DNA of 8,091 nt, from assembly GCA_028823435.1 (NCBI GenBank), contig JAPKBK010000076.1:1-8091 (forward strand), read 5' to 3'. The first letter of the stretch is position 1. The number at the start of each line of letters is the position of its first letter. This document shows, piece after piece, positions 1 through 6,502 of this stretch. Under the pieces are notes generated by a model. It did no database searches, was not told the origin of the DNA, and worked only from the letters and a program-made list of their open reading frames with translations. The position numbers and the translations under genes are program-made. This DNA is from Flavobacteriales bacterium. Its GTDB lineage: Bacteria; Bacteroidota; Bacteroidia; Flavobacteriales_D; Sanyastnellaceae.

Positions 1-16
1 AAATTTGTTTTCGCAT
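1..16 (-). CDS. Start of a further CDS, possibly lspA (truncated by the window)
   Basis: An ATG at 16 on the minus strand, 21 nt after the stop of the TraR/DksA-like gene, opens a frame reading MRKQI before the window ends. Five codons cannot identify a protein. In Bacteroidota the gene after the ileS-TraR/DksA pair is often lspA, lipoprotein signal peptidase, and a short basic N-terminus would suit that membrane protein. The assignment is by gene order alone. Confidence 0.3.
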
Positions 17-37
17 CTCAGCGTAGAATATCTTCGG

Positions 38-409
38 TTATTGTCTTTGCTTAGCCTCCATAGAAAGGGTCGCATGTGGGACCAGTCGAAGGCGTTCTTT
101 CGGAATTAACTTTCCTGTTACGCGACAAATACCATACGTCTTATTCTTAATTCTAAGAAGTGCATTCTGGAGGTTTTGGATGAACTTCTCCTGTCTTGCG
201 GCCAAAGCAGCAGTTTCCTCACGACTCATTGTTTCCGATCCGTCTTCCATCATTTTAAACGTCGGAGCAGTATCCTCTGTTGTGTTGTCGTCTTTATGCG
301 ACATAGAAGCACGCAATTGGTCTAAATCCTCTTGCGCAAGTTCTAATTTATTTATGATTAACTCATTGAATTCCTTCAGATCTGATTCAGAGTATTTCGT
401 TTCTGCCAT
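38..409 (-). CDS. TraR/DksA family protein with degenerate zinc finger
   Basis: A 123-residue protein with an N-terminal helical part (about 7-92, probably a coiled-coil hairpin) and a C-terminal segment TYGICRVTGKLIPKERLRLVPHATLSMEAK (91-120) that aligns with the zinc-finger end of DksA. DksA proteins enter the secondary channel of RNA polymerase and, with ppGpp, alter promoter choice. Aligned to E. coli DksA, Cys114 is kept as Cys95, but Cys117, Cys135 and Cys138 become Thr98, Ser116 and Ala119, so a four-cysteine zinc site cannot form. The DxxDRA motif at the E. coli coiled-coil tip is not evident either; a charged MMEDGSE stretch lies there. Similar proteins are common in Bacteroidota beside ileS and lspA. 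Binding to RNA polymerase is inferred from the family only. I avoid the symbol dksA because true DksA function is unproven. Confidence 0.88.
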   Translation of the reverse strand: MAETKYSESDLKEFNELIINKLELAQEDLDQLRASMSHKDDNTTEDTAPTFKMMEDGSETMSREETAALAARQEKFIQNLQNALLRIKNKTYGICRVTGKLIPKERLRLVPHATLSMEAKQRQ

Positions 410-421
410 AATACCAGCTTT

Positions 422-3400
422 TTAATTTTTAACAACGTGAACTCTAACGCTAACGCCCTCATCAAGTTCAATTTCCACAGCCTCAGCATCGTCTTGCCAT
501 GCGACATTCTCCGCCAAAGTTTGAGTTCGAATATACTCCAAATTCTCTTGTAACTGAACGCTTATATTTTCCGCTGCACTTATGGATAAATTTATCCTGT
601 CAGTCACCTCTAGCCCTATGTCTTTTCGGACGTTTTGGACGCGATTTACCAATTCTCTAGAAAGGCCTTCAGCTCTAAGTTTATCGTCTATTGTAATGTC
701 TAACGCAACAGTCAATCCTCCTTCGCTAGAGACCAGCCATCCGGGGATGTCCTCCGTCGAAATTTGAACATCGCTCAACATGATCTCTACATCGCCTTGT
801 GAATCTGATGGTGTGAGTGTGATTTGACCGTCTTTCTCAAGTTGATCAACAGCCTCAATCGGCAATTCATTGACCGCCGCGGCAATCGCTTTCATGCGTT
901 TCCCATGCTTGGGTCCCAAGGCCTTAAAATCAGGCTTCATACGCTTGACAATACCTCCTCCATCACGGAGTATCTCAACCTCTTTTACATTGACCTCAGT
1001 CCTGATTAAATCTTCTATCGCTGCGATACGTGACGCAGAAATCTCATCAAGGACAGGAACCATAATGCGTCTGAGAGGTTGTCTCACGCGGATACGTTCG
1101 CGTTTGCGCAAACTCAAAACCTGTGACGATAGTTTGCGTGCAAGTTCCATTCTTACTTCGAGCTCGCCATCAATGATTGCGTCATCTGAGATTGGAAAGT
1201 CGGCCAAGTGGACCGAATCTTTTGCCCCCTCATGCGACGTACCTAGCCCCTCATTCAAGTCGCGATAGAGTCTGTCCATAAAGAAGGGAGCGACTGGAGA
1301 CCCTAATATAGAGGTGGTACGCAGACAGGCAGCCAATGTTTGATATGCGCTCATCTTATCTTCGTTCATAGATCCCTTCCAGAATCTTTGACGATTGAGA
1401 CGGACATACCAGTTACTTAGGTCGTCAATGACAAAACTTTGCAGTATGCGGGTCGCACGAGTCGGCTCTAAATCGTGATAGGCCTGATCCACCAATTTTG
1501 AAACGGTATGCATCCTGGAAAGAATCCATCTGTCAATTTCAGGCTGTTTGCTGAGTGGTATTTGCGGTTCCTGACCTGTAAGACCATCGATATTTGCGTA
1601 CAAGGCAAAGAAATTAAATGTGTTGTGAAGCGTCCCGAAAAACTTCCTTGTCACCTCGCCTATGCCCTCAAGGTCAAATTTCAGGTTGTCCCAAGGTTGG
1701 GCGTTGCTGATCATATACCAACGTGTCGCATCGGGGCCATACTTTTCCAGTGTAGAGAACGGATCAACTGCATTGCCCAAGCGCTTCGACATTTTGATGC
1801 CATTCTTATCGAGCACAAGGCCATTTGAGATGACATTTTTATACGCTACTTTATCAAACACCATTGTAGAAATGGCGTGTAGTGTGTAGAACCAGCCGCG
1901 GGTTTGGTCTACGCCTTCAGCAATAAAGTCCGCGGGATACGCGCCATTGTCATCCACTTTATCCTTGTTTTCAAAAGGATAATGCCACTGGGCATAAGGC
2001 ATCGATCCAGAATCAAACCAAACATCAATCAAATCTGTCTCGCGCGTCATCGGAGACCCGTCTGACGCTTTTAAAACGATTTCATCCACGACATGCTTGT
2101 GCAAATCAAACAACTCGTAATTCTCCTTTGACATGTCACCCGCATTGAACTTGTCCAGAGGATTTGACACCATAAGCCCCGCTTCCATTGCTTCCTCACA
2201 TCTTATCGCCAACTCTTCCACGGAACCAATACACACTTCCTCAGAACCATCCTCTGTACGCCAGATTGGGATGGGGATGCCCCAAAATCTAGAACGACTT
2301 AAATTCCAATCGTTCAGATTTTCAAGCCACTTGCCAAATCTACCCGTTCCCGTACTCTCCGGTTTCCAATTGATTGTCTTATTCAACTCGGTCATCCGCT
2401 CTTTTGCATCTGTCGCTTTGACAAACCAAGAATCAAGAGGGAAGTATAAAATCGGCTTATCCGTTCTCCAACAATGGGGGTAACTGTGAGAATATTTCTC
2501 AACTTTAAATGCTTGTCCACTCGTTTTCAGATCAATCGCAATTTCTACATCGACCGATTTCTCTGGTGCCTCGCCCTCATTGTAATATTCGTTCTTGACA
2601 AATCTTCCTGAAAATGGACCATAACCTTCTCTAATACGACCTTGCATGTCAACCAGTGGCACGCCATGACCTGTTCCATCATCGACAAGCATAGGAGGCA
2701 CACCGGCAGATTTGGCAACCATCGCGTCATCAGCGCCAAACGTCGGAGCGGTATGAACGATTCCTGTTCCATCTTCAGTCGTCACGAAATCTCCCGCAAT
2801 AATTCGAAATGCGTCTTCAGGGCGCTCCATGGGTGTGGCCCAGTTCATGAGTTGAATGTATCTCATACCCACCAAATCAGACCCTTTACAACGTCCCACA
2901 ACCTGGTGTTCAGGACCTTTTGCAAATTGTTTCTCTAAAAGATTTTCCGCAAGAATGACGAAGCCGTCGGAATCGGTATATCTGTTTTTCGTACGAACAA
3001 CGACATAGTCAATCTTTGATCCGACTGTAAGTGCTGTATTCGAGGGCAAGGTCCATGGTGTTGTGGTCCAGGCCAAAAAATCTACGGGCAATTCGACCAA
3101 GTCTGATTGCCCACAGAGATCGAGCACCTTTTTCTTGCTGTTCTCGTCTGCCCGAAACTGAGCAACGACCGTCGTGTCCATCACATCCCGATATGTGCCT
3201 GGTTGATTAAGCTCATGAGAACTCAAACCTGTTCCAGCCATAGGGCTGTAAGGCTGAATCGTATACCCCTTATAAATCAGGTTTTTCTTATAGAGTTCGG
3301 ACAAAAGCCACCAAACAGACTCAATGTATTTATTCTCATACGTCACATATGGAGATTCCATATCTACCCAGTAGCCCATTTTCTTCGTGAGATCGTTCCA

Positions 3401-3796
3401 AACCCCAGTGTATTTCATGACCGCTTTACGGCATGCATTGTTGTATTCTTCGACTGAAATTTTCTTTCCAATGTCCTCTTTCGTAATCCCTAATTCCTTC
3501 TCTACCCCGAGCTCAACAGGCAATCCGTGTGTGTCCCATCCTGCCTTTCTATCCACTCGCTTTCCCTTGAGTGTGGCGTACCTACAGAAAATATCTTTAA
3601 TAGAGCGCCCCATCACGTGATGAATACCGGGCATACCATTTGCGGAAGGCGGACCCTCATAGAAAACGTATGGGTTGTCGGCTGGGCGGGAATCTATGCT
3701 CGCCTGAAATGTGTTTTCGCGCTCCCAAATCTCCAGCACTTCTTGAGCAATGCTTGGGAGGTTTAATGAACCACGTTCTGGAAATCCTTTAGACAT
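422..3796 (-). CDS. ileS: Isoleucyl-tRNA synthetase, type 2 (IleS2-like)
   Basis: A 1124-residue class Ia synthetase that activates isoleucine with ATP and attaches it to tRNA-Ile, with editing of misactivated valine. The catalytic Rossmann fold carries GPPSANGMPGIHH (48-60), where HIGH appears as GIHH, and the KMSKS loop as KMSKR (668-672). The CP1 editing insert spans roughly 190-450, with WTTTPWTLPSN (243-253) and GTGIVHTAPTFGADD (343-357). WFDSGS is at 593-598, and the anticodon-binding helical domain starts near 755. Residues after about 825 contain no cysteine, so the zinc finger of type 1 IleS is absent; this and the length fit the long, eukaryote-like IleS2. I chose the ATG at 3796 (MSKGFPERGSLNLP), matching homologues; a GTG at 3829 would add eleven residues. 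It starts 54 nt after pyk and ends 12 nt before the DksA-like gene. Confidence 0.96.
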   Translation of the reverse strand: MSKGFPERGSLNLPSIAQEVLEIWERENTFQASIDSRPADNPYVFYEGPPSANGMPGIHHVMGRSIKDIFCRYATLKGKRVDRKAGWDTHGLPVELGVEKELGITKEDIGKKISVEEYNNACRKAVMKYTGVWNDLTKKMGYWVDMESPYVTYENKYIESVWWLLSELYKKNLIYKGYTIQPYSPMAGTGLSSHELNQPGTYRDVMDTTVVAQFRADENSKKKVLDLCGQSDLVELPVDFLAWTTTPWTLPSNTALTVGSKIDYVVVRTKNRYTDSDGFVILAENLLEKQFAKGPEHQVVGRCKGSDLVGMRYIQLMNWATPMERPEDAFRIIAGDFVTTEDGTGIVHTAPTFGADDAMVAKSAGVPPMLVDDGTGHGVPLVDMQGRIREGYGPFSGRFVKNEYYNEGEAPEKSVDVEIAIDLKTSGQAFKVEKYSHSYPHCWRTDKPILYFPLDSWFVKATDAKERMTELNKTINWKPESTGTGRFGKWLENLNDWNLSRSRFWGIPIPIWRTEDGSEEVCIGSVEELAIRCEEAMEAGLMVSNPLDKFNAGDMSKENYELFDLHKHVVDEIVLKASDGSPMTRETDLIDVWFDSGSMPYAQWHYPFENKDKVDDNGAYPADFIAEGVDQTRGWFYTLHAISTMVFDKVAYKNVISNGLVLDKNGIKMSKRLGNAVDPFSTLEKYGPDATRWYMISNAQPWDNLKFDLEGIGEVTRKFFGTLHNTFNFFALYANIDGLTGQEPQIPLSKQPEIDRWILSRMHTVSKLVDQAYHDLEPTRATRILQSFVIDDLSNWYVRLNRQRFWKGSMNEDKMSAYQTLAACLRTTSILGSPVAPFFMDRLYRDLNEGLGTSHEGAKDSVHLADFPISDDAIIDGELEVRMELARKLSSQVLSLRKRERIRVRQPLRRIMVPVLDEISASRIAAIEDLIRTEVNVKEVEILRDGGGIVKRMKPDFKALGPKHGKRMKAIAAAVNELPIEAVDQLEKDGQITLTPSDSQGDVEIMLSDVQISTEDIPGWLVSSEGGLTVALDITIDDKLRAEGLSRELVNRVQNVRKDIGLEVTDRINLSISAAENISVQLQENLEYIRTQTLAENVAWQDDAEAVEIELDEGVSVRVHVVKN

Positions 3797-3850
3797 CAAA
3801 ATAACTGTTGGGTTTTGCGAAGATAACACCCCTGAATTAAGGAAATGCGC

Positions 3851-5293
3851 TTAGACCCGAACGAGTTTAAGCATATTCGTCATCCCCGTATCAGCAATAG
3901 GCATAGAGGCCAGATGTATCACAAAATCACCCTCTTTCACATTGCCATCTTTAAATAACAAATACTTAATATCTGCAATCGTATGATCTGTGCTTACCAT
4001 CTTCTCGTAAAAGACTGTTTTTACCCCCCAAACCAAATTCATTTGATTCAATACTTCTCTGTTGGAAGTAAACATGAAAATGGTGGCTTTGGGTCTCTGG
4101 CTACTTACTTTTTGAGCTGTATAGCCCGAATAAGTCATCGTGACAATTGCGCTAGCCTTTGTCCTTCTGGCGAGGCGGCATGCGTTGTAACAAATTGAGT
4201 CAGAAATAAATCGGTCATCGTCAGGATTGTATGGAGGGCGTTCGTTAAAAGGTTTTTGATTGTTCGCTTCCATAGAGTGGATGATTTGCGTCATTGCCCG
4301 TACTGCATGTATTGGATATTTTCCAACACTTGTTTCTGCAGACAGCATCACGGCATCCGTCCCGTCAAGAACCGCATTTGCAACATCATTCACCTCAGCT
4401 CTCGTTGGCGTGGCGCTTTCTATCATGCTCTCCATCATTTGCGTTGCCACAATGACCGGCCTACCTAATGTCAAACATTTAGATATGATGTCTTTCTGAA
4501 TAAGCGGAACATCTTGCATGGGAACTTCTACGCCGAGGTCCCCTCTGGCAATCATCACCGCATCTGCAGCTTCTAAAATGGCATCTAAATCTACAATGGC
4601 TTCTGGCTTTTCAATTTTTGCCACGACCCTCGCATGCTTTTTGTTCTTTTTGATGATGCTTTTGAGCTCCTCGATGTCACTTGAATTCCGAACAAACGAC
4701 AACCCAATCCAATCGACGTTTTCTTCAAGTGCAAAAGCGAGATCTTTTTCGTCCTTCTTTGTGATACAGGGAAGTGAGATCTTTGTCTGAGGGAGGTTTA
4801 ATCCTTTGCGTGAACTTAGGTTTCCTCCATGAATTACTTTACAAATAACTTCTGATTTGCTGTCAGAAGAAATGACTTCAAGGCGAAGCTTTCCGTCGTC
4901 AAGTAAGATCGGCTCACCCGCTTTTACATCTACTGCAAATTGGTCATAATCGGTATAAAGAACTGATTCAGATCCTTCTCCACTCCCTACTTTTATAACA
5001 ACCTTTGCGTTTTCAATGAGTTCTGTTTGGCCACCTGCAATTTCACCCACCCTAAGCTTGGGACCTTGAAGATCAATTAAAATAGCCGTACTTGTGTTCA
5101 GGTCTATATCCAATTTCCGGATGTTCCTAATGACTTCTTTGTGAGCCTCATGATCTCCATGAGATGAGTTTATTCTCACAACATTCATCCCCGCCAGCAA
5201 TAGTTGCTCCAGCATCTCTGGAGAAGATGTAGCGGGACCGATTGTCGCTATGATTTTTGTAAGTTTATTTGGAAATAATGATTGCTTATTCAT
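3851..5293 (-). CDS. pyk: Pyruvate kinase
   Basis: A 480-residue enzyme of normal length that transfers phosphate from phosphoenolpyruvate to ADP, giving pyruvate and ATP at the end of glycolysis. The barrel begins with TKIIATIGPAT (12-22). Active-site landmarks are Arg40 and Asn42 in VVRINSSHG, Asp74, Arg81, Lys226 and Glu228 in VVAKIEKPE, the signature MIARGDLGVE (247-256, Asp252) and Thr284 in VATQMMESM. The B domain spans about 78-175, and the C-terminal domain about 355-480. Residues 75-82 read LQGPKLRV: Leu, Gln, Lys and Val at the positions that mark the K+-independent branch of pyruvate kinases. The usual NFSHG is NSSHG here, keeping the Asn and the second Ser. The ATG overlaps the stop of the preceding gene by 4 nt, so coupled translation is likely. 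Confidence 0.97.
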   Translation of the reverse strand: MNKQSLFPNKLTKIIATIGPATSSPEMLEQLLLAGMNVVRINSSHGDHEAHKEVIRNIRKLDIDLNTSTAILIDLQGPKLRVGEIAGGQTELIENAKVVIKVGSGEGSESVLYTDYDQFAVDVKAGEPILLDDGKLRLEVISSDSKSEVICKVIHGGNLSSRKGLNLPQTKISLPCITKKDEKDLAFALEENVDWIGLSFVRNSSDIEELKSIIKKNKKHARVVAKIEKPEAIVDLDAILEAADAVMIARGDLGVEVPMQDVPLIQKDIISKCLTLGRPVIVATQMMESMIESATPTRAEVNDVANAVLDGTDAVMLSAETSVGKYPIHAVRAMTQIIHSMEANNQKPFNERPPYNPDDDRFISDSICYNACRLARRTKASAIVTMTYSGYTAQKVSSQRPKATIFMFTSNREVLNQMNLVWGVKTVFYEKMVSTDHTIADIKYLLFKDGNVKEGDFVIHLASMPIADTGMTNMLKLVRV

Positions 5294-5715
5294 TCTTTAT
5301 ATATATCTAGTTCAAACATCGCCTCTAAAGCACCCGATTTCTCAGGATTCAAAAAAGTTACCAATGTAACAAGGTTCGAATTTCTAATTCTGTTAATGAC
5401 ATTTTCCGACGCCAAGACACCGTGGCCTAATCTAAGCAAATAGTCTAATGAAGAGGCTCCCGGTGCTAAAACCCCCTCAGGAACACGATTTAGGATTAAC
5501 GCAATGTCTAACCCTTCTTCTTCATTACAATATCGCAAAACGATATGTCTTGTTTCAACACTCTTGATTTTTGAATCAATTTCTCTATCGAACGCTAATT
5601 TCCATCCAAAGATTCTATTTAATTCCCACGCCATGCGATGACTTCCCACATGTGACCCCATCCCTAAAAGATCGAAATCACACTCAATTTCCATATCGAG
5701 ATGAAGCTTTGCCAT
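5290..5715 (-). CDS. IPExxxVDY family protein (function unknown)
   Basis: A 141-residue soluble protein with no signal peptide or membrane segment. I assign it to the IPExxxVDY family by position (between rnc and pyk, its usual place in Bacteroidota), by length, and by the N-terminal pattern LDMEIECDFDLLGMGSHVGSHRMAWELN, which resembles family members with a DF-LLGI start and a (R/K)xAWxLN segment. The motif that names the family is strongly diverged: residues 84-92 read APGASSLDY instead of IPExxxVDY, keeping only Pro, Asp and Tyr. The last four bases overlap the pyk start as ATGA, which suggests translational coupling. The family has no established function; conserved linkage to pyk and rnc is the only hint and does not fix a role. 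Family membership is likely but rests partly on context. Confidence 0.8.
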   Translation of the reverse strand: MAKLHLDMEIECDFDLLGMGSHVGSHRMAWELNRIFGWKLAFDREIDSKIKSVETRHIVLRYCNEEEGLDIALILNRVPEGVLAPGASSLDYLLRLGHGVLASENVINRIRNSNLVTLVTFLNPEKSGALEAMFELDIYKE

Positions 5716-5736
5716 TGGTGCGAAGGTAATCGGTCG

Positions 5737-6480
5737 CTACGAATTATCACCTAGGAATTTTGATTCTTCTTCCTCAAAAACATGCCTCCATCCCATTCTA
5801 GATGCTTCTCGCTCCGCAATTTTCTTAGACCGGCCTGTCCCAGACCCAATACAAGAATCATCCGCAAAAACCTCGACTTCATAACCGTTTTCACCTGCAA
5901 CAATAAACTCTTTGACAACATTGTATGTGAGCGTGACTCTTTGTTTTTGAGCCCAATGATGAAGTTGACTTTTAAAATCGGTTGTTTCATGGATTTTCTC
6001 ATCTAAACCAAACCTTTTTAAGAGGTTGATCAAGGCTTTGTTTGTACGGACATAACCAAAGTCCAAGTACAATGCGCCTATTAAAGACTCCATCGCGTTG
6101 CCGACCATTGTAGGCCTGATATCCTCTCGTCTCATCTTAACTTCTAACAAGATCTCTAACGCTATAAACTCACCCAATAAATTGAGGTTTTTTCTGCTTA
6201 CAATCTTTGATTTACGCTGAGTAAGAAGGCCCTCTTGAGCTTCAGGATCCTTGTCATACAGATATGCCGCAACACTAAGGTCGAGCACCGCATCGCCCAG
6301 AAACTCAAGACGTTCGTTGCTCTTCATTCCCGAATAATCTCCATCTAAAATAGAGGAGTGCCGAAAAGCTTCTTTGTAATAAGAAATGTTTTTGACTCTA
6401 AGTCCAAAATGATTCCGTACCAATCTTCTGATACGACTGTCCGAGGTATCATTTTCAAAAAGTCGACGAATCAGTTGCAT
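5737..6480 (-). CDS. rnc: Ribonuclease III
   Basis: A 247-residue double-strand-specific endoribonuclease that acts as a cytosolic dimer, processing rRNA precursors and structured mRNAs. The RNase III domain covers about residues 1-155 and contains the signature NERLEFLGDAVL at 55-66. Glu56, Glu59 and Asp63 match E. coli E38, E41 and D45; Glu83 matches E65; Glu131 in GNAMESLIGALYLD matches E117. The residue equivalent to E. coli D114 is Asn128. A double-stranded RNA-binding domain follows at about 168-233, ending in the GTGRSKKIAEREA motif. The frame stays open upstream to 6615 inside fabF, but MQLIRRLFEN at 6480 matches the N-terminus of Bacteroidota homologues, removes the overlap and has an AAGGA before it. 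The next gene starts 21 nt after its stop. Confidence 0.95.
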   Translation of the reverse strand: MQLIRRLFENDTSDSRIRRLVRNHFGLRVKNISYYKEAFRHSSILDGDYSGMKSNERLEFLGDAVLDLSVAAYLYDKDPEAQEGLLTQRKSKIVSRKNLNLLGEFIALEILLEVKMRREDIRPTMVGNAMESLIGALYLDFGYVRTNKALINLLKRFGLDEKIHETTDFKSQLHHWAQKQRVTLTYNVVKEFIVAGENGYEVEVFADDSCIGSGTGRSKKIAEREASRMGWRHVFEEEESKFLGDNS

Positions 6481-6484
6481 TAAG

Positions 6485-6489
6485 TCCTT
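6485..6489 (-). promoter_or_regulatory. Weak Shine-Dalgarno-like site before rnc
   Basis: On the minus strand an AAGGA sits 4 nt before the ATG at 6480, in the 22-nt gap after the fabF stop. It is the only recognisable Shine-Dalgarno-like sequence in the window and supports 6480 as the rnc start over upstream in-frame ATGs inside fabF. The spacing is shorter than ideal, and Bacteroidota rely little on such sites, so it is only supporting evidence. Confidence 0.4.
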
Positions 6490-6502
6490 GGGGTCTGGTT
6501 TC

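Noticed and set aside
870..1268. 132-codon open frame on the plus strand
   Set aside because: It lies entirely antisense to the conserved C-terminal part of ileS, has no recognisable protein features and is best explained as a shadow frame. The other plus-strand open frames in the window were rejected for the same reason.
2545..2772. 75-codon minus-strand frame inside ileS
   Set aside because: It is out of frame with the CP1 editing domain of ileS, which is intact there. No frameshift in ileS is needed or seen.
3797..3829. GTG start giving an IleS eleven residues longer
   Set aside because: The extension MLSSQNPTVIL is not typical of IleS, while the ATG at 3796 gives the usual MSK start.
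3810..3831. Possible hairpin in the pyk/ileS gap (GGGTgTT paired with AAaACCC around an 8-nt loop)
   Set aside because: The stem is seven positions with one mismatch and is not followed by a T-run on the minus strand, so it is too weak to call a terminator or attenuator.
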